Shown here in pieces: positions 1-5,010 of a DNA stretch of 5,047 nt. The stretch lies in NCBI GenBank assembly GCA_947629065.1, contig CANRCH010000128.1, positions 1 through 5,047 of the forward strand, read 5' to 3'. The notes under the pieces are model-generated. The model was not told the DNA's origin, did no database searches, and saw only the letters and a list, made by a program, of their open reading frames with translations. Source of the stretch: an uncultured Aliarcobacter sp. GTDB taxonomy: Bacteria; Campylobacterota; Campylobacteria; Campylobacterales; Arcobacteraceae. Positions within the stretch are counted from its first letter, which is position 1. Each line of letters begins with the position of its first letter. Made by a program: the position numbers and the translations under genes.

Positions 1-1170
1 AGCTTCAATAGATTTTGCACCTTTTATCATAATTCCAGCATGTCCTGCTTTACTAATTGTTGATTTAAAAGCAACAGGAGTTGCAAGTTTTAAAGCACAT
101 GAATAATCAGCTTGAAGAACAGATGCTACTCTTTCAAAATCTCGTGTAAATATATATGCAGCACCAGCAAGTCCTAGCGTTACTGGTACAAGTTTATCTG
201 CAAGCTTATTTGCTTTTAGTTGAACAGATGATTTTTCATTTAAAGAGTTTTCTATATAGTGTTTTATTCTTTGAGTTGCTGTATTTGCACCAACTTGTTC
301 AGCCCAAACTCTAAATCTTCCTTCTTCAACAATAGTTCCAGATAATACTCTATCACCTCTTTTTTTAACAACAGGTTCAGCTTCACCTGTCATCGAAACT
401 TGGTTTACAGTTCCAGTTCCATCAATAATATGCCCATCTATTGCAATAGTATTTCCAGTTCCTACAACAACAATATCACCAACATTTAGGTTTTCAGTTT
501 TTTCTAAAACCTCTACAGTTTTACCATCAACTACTCTTTCAACCCACGCTTCTTCTACAATTGGTTTTGCTAGTTCTTTTAGTAAATCATCACTTCTATG
601 TACAGTTGTCTCTTCTATATACTCTCCAAGTTCAAGCATTGCATTTGTTGAGTTTGCTGCTAGATAATCTTTTCTAAAAATAGAGATGGCAACAGCACCA
701 GCTTCAAGAACATGAGAAGTAAGCCCATCATTTAAAAGCTCTTTTGTTCCATCAATTAAAAGTGGAGTACAAGCAAGTGTTGTAATTGCAGCTTTTGCTG
801 TTTGATTTGTTGTAAGAGTTTCAGCAATAAGTGCCGAACTTGCTATTAAAGTACCTTTTATTGAAGGCTTTTCATCACTTATACAAGATACACAAACACT
901 AGCTTCACCATCAATTGAAGTTAAAAGAGAATTTAAAGATAGAGTTTCTAGCTTTTTTTCAATGCTTTCAAAAATATTTTCATTTAGTTCAAAAACAATA
1001 GAGTAAGCTTTTTTATTAACTCTAATACTTTCTATACTATTTTGAATATTTTCATCATCTAAAAAGTAGTTTTTTAAAATATCTTCATCTATAAATTTAT
1101 CTTTTAAGATTTGAAGCTTATATCTAGCTCTTAATCCTGCTTGATGAACTTTTAAAAAGTTTTTTTGCAT
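1..1170 (-). CDS. fezB: P1B-6-type heavy-metal P-type ATPase, FezB-like (partial, C-terminus outside the window)
   Basis: This is the first 390 codons of a metal-transporting P-type ATPase, probably an iron pump. Residues 1-90 form a degenerate HMA2-like cytosolic domain with LRAR at 13-16 and no metal-binding CxxC in its first loop. Membrane helices follow at about 105-142 and 150-185, then LGEYIEE (181-187). The actuator domain carries TGEAEP at 261-266. The next helix pair (about 326-365) ends in DYSCALKLATP, where SCALK (357-361) replaces the CPC/SPC of copper, zinc or cobalt pumps; an SCA-type motif is what I associate with P1B-6 enzymes such as ferrosome FezB. A CVSC (93-96) lies just before the first helix. 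The DKTGT phosphorylation loop and ATP-binding domain should lie just beyond the window edge. The ATG sits one base after the upstream stop, with GA-rich AAGAAGAG before it. ATPase class is certain; iron specificity is inferred. Confidence 0.9.
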   Translation of the reverse strand, partial: MQKNFLKVHQAGLRARYKLQILKDKFIDEDILKNYFLDDENIQNSIESIRVNKKAYSIVFELNENIFESIEKKLETLSLNSLLTSIDGEASVCVSCISDEKPSIKGTLIASSALIAETLTTNQTAKAAITTLACTPLLIDGTKELLNDGLTSHVLEAGAVAISIFRKDYLAANSTNAMLELGEYIEETTVHRSDDLLKELAKPIVEEAWVERVVDGKTVEVLEKTENLNVGDIVVVGTGNTIAIDGHIIDGTGTVNQVSMTGEAEPVVKKRGDRVLSGTIVEEGRFRVWAEQVGANTATQRIKHYIENSLNEKSSVQLKANKLADKLVPVTLGLAGAAYIFTRDFERVASVLQADYSCALKLATPVAFKSTISKAGHAGIMIKGAKSIEA

Positions 1171-1171
1171 A

Positions 1172-1540
1172 TTAAAACTCTTCTTTTCTAGCTTCCATTG
1201 CAGCTTTTGCGTCTTCCATTCTCTCTTTTAGCTCTTCAATTCCAGCACTTGCAAACTCATTTGCTTTTGCAAATAGATTAAAGATATTTTCTTGTGCATT
1301 TTTGTTTGTTAAAAAATATGTTGCAACTGCTCCAATTAAAGCACCTTTTACAAAATCAGCATTAAAAAAAGATTGATTTTGTGTAGTATTATTTGGCATA
1401 GCTTGATTTGTATTTTGATTTAAAACAGGATTTACATTCTGATTTATATATGGATTTTGATTTATATTTAATCCATTTTGACTTTGATTTCTTGTGCTAT
1501 TTATATCTGTGTTGTATTGATTAATATTTGTATTATTCAT
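1172..1540 (-). CDS. YtxH-like single-pass membrane protein with Asn/Gln-rich N-terminus
   Basis: A 122-residue protein in three parts. Residues 1-60 are low-complexity, with 30 of 60 residues Asn or Gln and repeated INQN/LNQN units. Residues 63-79 (FVKGALIGAVATYFLTN) are a short glycine-patterned membrane segment. Residues 80-122 are a charged amphipathic helix rich in Ala, Glu and Lys. The last two parts resemble YtxH-type small membrane proteins; the N-terminal part resembles a prion-like disordered domain and I know no exact match. The start is supported by AGGAGA five bases upstream and by an 8-base overlap with the preceding gene, typical of translational coupling. It lies directly before the P1B-6 ATPase gene, so a role as a structural or sorting protein of the same compartment is likely but inferred. 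Confidence 0.85.
   Translation of the reverse strand: MNNTNINQYNTDINSTRNQSQNGLNINQNPYINQNVNPVLNQNTNQAMPNNTTQNQSFFNADFVKGALIGAVATYFLTNKNAQENIFNLFAKANEFASAGIEELKERMEDAKAAMEARKEEF
1400..1465 (-). repeat. In-frame AAATCARAAT-type repeats encoding NQN units
   Basis: Within the Asn/Gln-rich coding region, the 12-base unit WTAAATCARAAT on the minus strand occurs at 1454-1465, 1436-1447 and 1412-1423, with a degenerate copy at 1400-1411. The spacings of 18, 24 and 12 bases are all multiples of three, so copies can be gained or lost without a frameshift. They encode the INQN, INQN, LNQN and TNQ units of the protein. Confidence 0.6.
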
Positions 1541-1919
1541 CTGTTTCTCCTACTATTTCTAAATCTTCTATCTCTTCTGTTTCATCAAGAGCTATATTTT
1601 GGTTTGTTAAATATTTTTGCTCTAACTTCTCTTCAATTATTTCAAGTGCATAAATTCCAGCAAGTCCAATAGAAGCTGCTGTAAATGCTCTTAAATAATT
1701 TCCTTCACCAATATAGTTTGTTGTTGCTATTGCACTTCCTGTTGCTATTGCTCCTTGAGATGCTCTTTTTGTAGTATCTTTTATAGCTTCACATTTTTTT
1801 ATCTGTTTTGCTTGATATTTTTTATAGTTTATTGCACCACTAATAACAGCACTTGCAATTGCTCCACTAATAACATGCCCTAGCACATTTCTAGGAGTTC
1901 CTGTATTTATTGTTTTCAT
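1533..1919 (-). CDS. Small glycine-rich multi-pass membrane protein with acidic C-terminal tail
   Basis: A 128-residue protein of unrecognised family. Three hydrophobic, small-residue-rich stretches are visible: about 12-30 (GHVISGAIASAVISGA), 52-70 (SQGAIATGSAIATTNYI) and 75-95 (RAFTAASIGLAGIYALEII). Their GxxxxGA and SGA spacings suggest close helix packing. A basic linker (33-52, with Cys43) separates the first two. Residues 112-128 are very acidic, with 10 of 17 Asp or Glu, and could face metal ions. The ATG directly abuts the upstream TAG with no gap and only a weak GATGAG precedes it, so translation is probably coupled to the preceding gene. Position between two YtxH-like proteins in a P1B-6 ATPase operon suggests a membrane component of a metal-storage compartment. 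The function is inferred from context only. Confidence 0.8.
   Translation of the reverse strand: MKTINTGTPRNVLGHVISGAIASAVISGAINYKKYQAKQIKKCEAIKDTTKRASQGAIATGSAIATTNYIGEGNYLRAFTAASIGLAGIYALEIIEEKLEQKYLTNQNIALDETEEIEDLEIVGETDE
1546..1551 (-). promoter_or_regulatory. Shine-Dalgarno site for the Asn/Gln-rich membrane protein
   Basis: AGGAGA on the minus strand lies five bases before the ATG at 1540, inside the 3' end of the preceding gene. It fixes the start even though the two genes overlap by 8 bases. Confidence 0.6.
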
Positions 1920-2231
1920 CTATTTTGTCTCATCTTTTTTTGTTTTTCTTGTATATTTTCTTTTTGGTTTAGTAGCTTCTTCTTTTACTTCCTCTACTAC
2001 TTCTTTTATAGTTTCCTCTTTTTTAGTAGAAGTTTTTACTTCATTGGCTTTTTTCTCTACAAAATCTTTTGCTTGTTCAAATTTATCTTTAGCACTGTTT
2101 TGTAACTCTTCGCTTTTTACTTTTGCAATATCTAAAAAGTCTTTACCTTTTTTTGTAAGTAAATCTCTATTTTTATATGCAACAATAGCCCCAGCTCCCA
2201 CAATTAATCCTGCAATAAATGGTAATGCCAT
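1920..2231 (-). CDS. YtxH-like membrane-anchored helical protein with basic tail
   Basis: A 103-residue protein. Residues 4-19 (PFIAGLIVGAGAIVAY) form one glycine-patterned membrane anchor at the N-terminus. Residues 22-85 are a long, highly charged helix with a repeating Lys/Glu/Ala pattern (for example AKVKSEELQNSAKDKFEQAK), as in YtxH and LEA-like proteins. Residues 88-99 (KPKRKYTRKTKK) are strongly basic, with 8 Lys/Arg in 12. The tail could bind phosphate-rich or nucleic-acid partners; that is inference. AAGGAG lies six bases before the ATG and overlaps the end of the upstream ferritin-like gene, from which it is separated by three bases. The closest general label is YtxH-domain protein. 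The anchor resembles segments in the ferritin-like and Asn/Gln-rich neighbours, suggesting a shared target membrane. Confidence 0.85.
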   Translation of the reverse strand: MALPFIAGLIVGAGAIVAYKNRDLLTKKGKDFLDIAKVKSEELQNSAKDKFEQAKDFVEKKANEVKTSTKKEETIKEVVEEVKEEATKPKRKYTRKTKKDETK

Positions 2232-2234
2232 AAT

Positions 2235-2912
2235 CTACTCCTTGATTTCTGTATCTGTAGCTTTTTTTAATAGCTCATTTAATAAATAAGCAACTCCAGC
2301 TCCACTTCCAGCTCCAGCTAAAAACTCTTTATTTATATTTGGAATAAGTTTTGAAATTAGACTCTCATCTATATTTCCACTCATTATATTGTTTATCATC
2401 TCTTGATACTCTTGCATTTTTTGCATCATATCAACACCACTTTCAGGTAAATTTCCACTATTATAGTGATTTTGTACACAAGCTCTAAAGCTTGGTAAAT
2501 GGTTATTATATGAAGCTGCTTGAAGTCTAAAAAGTACATCTATAATATCACTATCTTGTGCGTAGTTTAAAAGATGATTATACATTGCAATATTATTTAT
2601 CTCACTAGCAACTCCTAGTTCACAACACTCTATAATAGTGTTTGGAACATCGATTTTATCTGCCCAATCATTTATAGGAACTTCTACACTATATTTTTGC
2701 ATCAAAGATATAAGTACACTATAGTGTACAGCTTCAGCTTCTTTTATATTTGAAAAAGGGTTTATATTCCCAAATTTCTCAATAATTTTCGCATAAGCTT
2801 CATAAGCTTTAAACTCATCATAAACTGCAATTTGAAGAATTTGACTTCTTATATCTACAGTTGAGTTTTCATCTATTTTTTTACTTATTAGTATTTTGTA
2901 ATCAATTGCCAC
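2235..2912 (-). CDS. Ferritin-like (DUF2202-type) protein with C-terminal glycine-rich membrane tail
   Basis: A 225-residue protein whose residues about 20-150 follow the pattern of a rubrerythrin/DUF2202-like ferritin fold. Helix A has YDEFKAYEAY with Glu33; helix B has EAVH (Glu60, His63) after FGNINPFSNI; the second half has GVASEINNIAMY (Glu104) and AASYNNHLPSF (His138). Glu33, Glu60, His63, Glu104 and His138 are candidate di-metal ligands; the last motif has Asn where some relatives have Glu, so the site may be asymmetric. Residues 160-195 form a Met/Gln-rich linker and helix. Residues 197-215 (FLAGAGSGAGVAYLLNELL) look like a glycine-zipper membrane segment, absent from ordinary soluble ferritins. 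The start is GTG, overlapping the previous stop by one base and served by a near-perfect AAAGGAGGT. It probably binds or oxidises iron at a membrane; iron use is inferred. Confidence 0.87.
   Translation of the reverse strand: MAIDYKILISKKIDENSTVDIRSQILQIAVYDEFKAYEAYAKIIEKFGNINPFSNIKEAEAVHYSVLISLMQKYSVEVPINDWADKIDVPNTIIECCELGVASEINNIAMYNHLLNYAQDSDIIDVLFRLQAASYNNHLPSFRACVQNHYNSGNLPESGVDMMQKMQEYQEMINNIMSGNIDESLISKLIPNINKEFLAGAGSGAGVAYLLNELLKKATDTEIKE
2238..2243 (-). promoter_or_regulatory. Shine-Dalgarno site for the YtxH-like basic-tail protein
   Basis: AAGGAG on the minus strand codes for the last residues of the ferritin-like protein and lies six bases before the ATG at 2231. It supports that start and coupled translation. 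Confidence 0.65.
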
Positions 2913-3226
2913 TAAATAACCTCCTTTGCTAGATTATTTATAAGGGAAGTTAGCTCTTGTGTGTTTTCTTGTTTTACTAAATCTTCCCATAGTTTTGGTC
3001 TAAAAATATTTGGATCATAGGTGATTGTAACTGAAGCTATAATCTTATTTATTTTAATATCTTTTATCCCATCAATTTTTTTTGGTAAATCTTCAATATC
3101 TTTTAGTGTTAAATTTCCAGCATTTTTTGTAATCATTGGATTAACTCTTACTCTTAATCTTCCAGGAGTGTGAGCTATTATTGAAAAAAAACTAGCAATT
3201 TTTACTATATCTTCACTTTTTATCAA
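2912..3226 (-). CDS. HMA2-domain protein with GRLRVR motif, no CxxC
   Basis: A 104-residue single-domain protein with the order of a ferredoxin-like HMA fold: strand 14-28 (SIIAHTPGRLRVRV), helix 39-50, strands 51-61 (IDGIKDIKINK) and 64-73 (ASVTITYDPN), helix 76-102. The metal-binding GMxCxxC loop of classic HMA domains is absent and replaced by HTPGRLRVRV (19-28). Such Arg-rich HMA2 proteins are known beside P1B-6 ATPases, including ferrosome clusters. The start is TTG at 3226, preceded by GAGAG five bases upstream; the next Met is residue 31, past the motif, so a later start would destroy the domain. It is the first gene of the six-gene operon. Its role may be assembly, partner binding or regulation of the ATPase; which is unknown. 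Confidence 0.88.
   Translation of the reverse strand: MIKSEDIVKIASFFSIIAHTPGRLRVRVNPMITKNAGNLTLKDIEDLPKKIDGIKDIKINKIIASVTITYDPNIFRPKLWEDLVKQENTQELTSLINNLAKEVI
2919..2927 (-). promoter_or_regulatory. Near-perfect Shine-Dalgarno site before a GTG start
   Basis: AAAGGAGGT on the minus strand matches the 16S anti-Shine-Dalgarno sequence almost fully and lies six bases before the GTG at 2912. It is much the strongest ribosome site in the window. It decides the non-ATG start of the ferritin-like protein and suggests high or coupled synthesis. Confidence 0.75.
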
Positions 3227-3287
3227 AATTTCTCTCTTTTTTATTAAATTTATACGAAAAAAATTGTATTAAAAAACTCTTTAAAGT

Positions 3288-3305
3288 AATATAAAAGCCA
3301 TTGTA
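3288..3305 (-). promoter_or_regulatory. Candidate -10 elements for the six-gene operon
   Basis: Two -10-like hexamers lie on the minus strand within the 137-base gene-free stretch: TACAAT (3305-3300, 5 of 6 to TATAAT) and TATATT (3293-3288). No convincing -35 precedes either, which is usual for Campylobacterota housekeeping promoters. A Fur-like site sits just upstream at 3307-3321, overlapping where the polymerase would bind. Which hexamer is used cannot be told from sequence. Confidence 0.35.
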
Positions 3306-3306
3306 C

Positions 3307-3321
3307 CGATATTTATTATCA
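3307..3321. promoter_or_regulatory. Fur-box-like site A
   Basis: CGATATTTATTATCA matches the 7-1-7 consensus TGATAATnATTATCA at 12 of 14 defined positions. Extended to 3308-3326 it matches the classical 19-base Fur box at 15 of 19. It lies next to the candidate -10 of the operon, a position suited to iron-dependent repression. AT-rich background raises the chance of random matches. Confidence 0.5.
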
Positions 3322-3325
3322 TTAC

Positions 3326-3348
3326 TTGAAAATTTAACTAAATTTCAA
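3326..3348. repeat. AT-rich dyad between the two Fur-like sites
   Basis: TTGAAAATTTA (3326-3336), a two-base centre, and TAAATTTCAA (3339-3348) form an inverted repeat of ten pairs with a single bulged A. It contains almost no G or C and is not followed by a T run, so it does not look like a terminator. A regulator site, or a curved spacer between the two Fur-like sites, is more likely. Confidence 0.45.
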
Positions 3349-3360
3349 TAATCATTATTA
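3346..3360. promoter_or_regulatory. Fur-box-like site B
   Basis: CAATAATCATTATTA matches the Helicobacter pylori Fur 7-1-7 motif TAATAATnATTATTA at 13 of 14 defined positions; its core AATAAT-C-ATTATT is a perfect palindrome. It lies 120 to 134 bases upstream of the TTG start of the HMA2 gene and just after the stop of the antitoxin gene. Together with site A it makes iron-dependent control of the six-gene operon likely. Confidence 0.55.
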
Positions 3361-3363
3361 GTT

Positions 3364-3738
3364 TTATTGTCTGACTCTTTTTTTATCACTTTTTTCAAAT
3401 TTCTTAATCATCTCTTTTGGAGTAGGAAGTAGTAGTTTTTCTAACTCATCTAATCTTCCAAAATTTCTCATAACTTTTATAAAATTTAGCATTGATATAT
3501 TTCCTTTTTGCTCAAAATTTGAGTAGGTTGTAGGGGAACTTAAATTTGCTTCATTGCTAAACTCTACTTGCTTTTTATTTTGTGATATTCTTAGCTCTTT
3601 TGCTCTTAGACTTAAAACTAAAGCTATCTCTTCATCTGTTAAAGTTCCAAAAGAGCTATTTATATTTAGATTTTCTTTTCTATCTTTTTTAATATTTTTT
3701 TGTGCTTTTTGCAGTTTTCTTAAAAGTTCGCTACTCAT
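3364..3738 (-). CDS. HipB-like helix-turn-helix antitoxin
   Basis: A 124-residue DNA-binding protein, the presumed antitoxin of the HipA kinase. Residues 1-30 are basic and helical. Residues about 42-104 match the helix-turn-helix pattern of HipA-linked regulators: LRAKELRISQNKKQVEFSN, recognition region SSPTTYSNFEQKG (67-79), then ISMLNFIKVMRNFGRLDELEKLL (81-103), a signature of this group. The C-terminus (111-124) is again basic. The ATG overlaps the HipA stop by one base (TAATG), with AGGGG seven bases upstream, so the two are co-translated. It lies after the toxin, opposite to the classic hipB-hipA order. It probably binds HipA and represses the shared promoter. No own promoter is visible. 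Confidence 0.85.
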   Translation of the reverse strand: MSSELLRKLQKAQKNIKKDRKENLNINSSFGTLTDEEIALVLSLRAKELRISQNKKQVEFSNEANLSSPTTYSNFEQKGNISMLNFIKVMRNFGRLDELEKLLLPTPKEMIKKFEKSDKKRVRQ

Positions 3739-4988
3739 TATAATGCCCCTTGTAGAGTTCTTTTTGAAGTTTCAAGCAATACTCTTTTTTGTTTATCTAT
3801 TTGTATATTAAACTCTTTTAGTAAAACTGGAAGTTCATTTTCTCTTAAAGTTTTCATAGTTTCTAAAGAAGCAGCTACAAATTCAAGTTCAATTGAGAAC
3901 TCTGTTGCAAGTTTTACAATATCATCTATATTTATTTGAGATAATGCTTTTCCATATAAAGAGAGTTGATGCTCAACTGTTTGTTTTTCGCCTTTTGAAA
4001 AAGTCAAATCATAAGCAGGAGTTGCTTTATATTTAAAATCTTCATCACACATAAAAGAGAAGTTTCTGCTATGGTCATCTTGGTTTACAAACATATAGTT
4101 AAAAAGCATTTGCAAAAAGAGTTGTTTTAAACTATTTGTTGCTCCTAGTTTTACAGAAGTTCTTAATAAATCTTCATATCCAATAGCTCTAGGAATATTA
4201 TAATCCAAGTGCAATAATCCAGCTAGTGAGTGAATATGATACCTTTTTCCACTTGCTTCAATATCAAATCTTTTGGTTACAAAGTGATATTTACCATTTG
4301 TTTCTACTAAATAGCTATCCATAATATCTATATTAGATTTTTTAGCCAATAAATAGTAGATATATTCTAGTTTTGAGTAAGTTGATTTATTTTCATCATT
4401 GTTTTGAGTATCATCATACTTTATAATTGAGTGAATAAATCCATCTATTAAAGGCTTTGTTCTATCTCCCAAAAAAACTTCTTTAGTTTCAAGATTTATA
4501 GCACATACAGCTTTACTTCTAGCACCTCCTACAAAAGAGTGTGCTGAAACCAAAAAAGCATCTTGCAAAGATTTATAATCACCATTTTTTATAAGATCTT
4601 TTGATTTTTCAAACATCTCTTTTAATTCTAATGTATGCTCTATTTCATTATTTTTTTCCATAGATGGCTCAAATGTTACAGCTCCTAGTCCTTTGTTTCC
4701 TATAAAAAGTAGCTTATCACTAACCGTTGGATATTTATTTAACTGTTTTTGAAAAAAGTTTTGAAGTATCATATTTCCAAAATTACCAGGTAAAGAATCA
4801 CTAATAAACCCAGTAACTTTTTCTAAATGTACTAAATTTGTAGTATCAATTTCTTTTATACTATTTGAAAGCATTATTGGGCTTACTTTATAGCACATAT
4901 CATCGAGTTGTTTTAAATATACTCTATCCTTATCTTCATACATATTTGCTATATGTTTTCCAAAAATATTTATTGAAACTATTTGCAT
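3738..4988 (-). CDS. hipA: HipA-family serine/threonine kinase toxin
   Basis: A full-length 416-residue HipA-type kinase. The N-terminal subdomain (1-108) ends in FIGNKGLGAVTFEPS. The kinase core has the Gly-rich SFVGGARSKA (151-160), matching the loop whose serine is autophosphorylated in E. coli HipA; Lys190 in IIKYD as likely ATP-binding lysine; RFD at 240-242; the catalytic NQDDHSRN (302-309) with Asp304 and Asn309; and AYDL (325-328) with Asp327 as the metal-binding Asp. All key residues appear intact, so the enzyme should be active. E. coli HipA phosphorylates glutamyl-tRNA synthetase and triggers dormancy; the substrate here is unknown. The ATG at 4988 has AAAGG a few bases upstream. 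It is the first gene of a two-gene unit with the HTH partner downstream. Identity is secure; target is not. Confidence 0.93.
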   Translation of the reverse strand: MQIVSINIFGKHIANMYEDKDRVYLKQLDDMCYKVSPIMLSNSIKEIDTTNLVHLEKVTGFISDSLPGNFGNMILQNFFQKQLNKYPTVSDKLLFIGNKGLGAVTFEPSMEKNNEIEHTLELKEMFEKSKDLIKNGDYKSLQDAFLVSAHSFVGGARSKAVCAINLETKEVFLGDRTKPLIDGFIHSIIKYDDTQNNDENKSTYSKLEYIYYLLAKKSNIDIMDSYLVETNGKYHFVTKRFDIEASGKRYHIHSLAGLLHLDYNIPRAIGYEDLLRTSVKLGATNSLKQLFLQMLFNYMFVNQDDHSRNFSFMCDEDFKYKATPAYDLTFSKGEKQTVEHQLSLYGKALSQINIDDIVKLATEFSIELEFVAASLETMKTLRENELPVLLKEFNIQIDKQKRVLLETSKRTLQGAL

Positions 4989-5001
4989 ATAAAGCCTTTA
5001 T
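4989..5001. repeat. Short palindrome covering the hipA ribosome site
   Basis: ATAAAG-C-CTTTAT is a perfect 6-1-6 inverted repeat directly before the hipA ATG. It includes the weak AAAGG Shine-Dalgarno (4995-4999), so a hairpin in the mRNA could hide it and limit toxin synthesis. The stem is short and AT-rich, so the effect may be small. Confidence 0.35.
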
Positions 5002-5010
5002 TCATATATA

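Noticed and set aside
1..1170. Ordinary copper or zinc exporting ATPase (CopA/ZntA)
   Set aside because: The CPC motif in the transport helix and the N-terminal GMxCxxC loop are both missing, and the gene neighbours do not suggest copper or zinc export.
1478..1672. Plus-strand open frame of 64 codons
   Set aside because: It lies antisense across two well-supported minus-strand genes, is Leu/Ile/Phe-rich as expected from the complement of Asn/Lys-rich coding, and has no ribosome site.
2044..2289. Plus-strand open frame of 81 codons
   Set aside because: Antisense to the basic-tail protein and the end of the ferritin-like gene; composition mirrors the Lys/Glu-rich gene opposite.
2235..2912. 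Classical ferritin, bacterioferritin or encapsulin cargo
   Set aside because: The sequence fits the DUF2202/rubrerythrin-like pattern rather than 24-mer ferritins, carries a membrane-like tail rather than an encapsulin targeting peptide, and no shell protein gene is present in the window.
3279..3286. CTTTAAAG palindrome before a T run on the minus strand, considered as a terminator
   Set aside because: The stem is four base pairs without a loop and AT-rich; it could not form a stable terminator hairpin.
3554..3811. Plus-strand open frame of 85 codons, Phe/Leu-rich and superficially membrane-like
   Set aside because: Antisense to the antitoxin and the end of hipA; hydrophobicity is an artefact of complementing Lys-rich codons.
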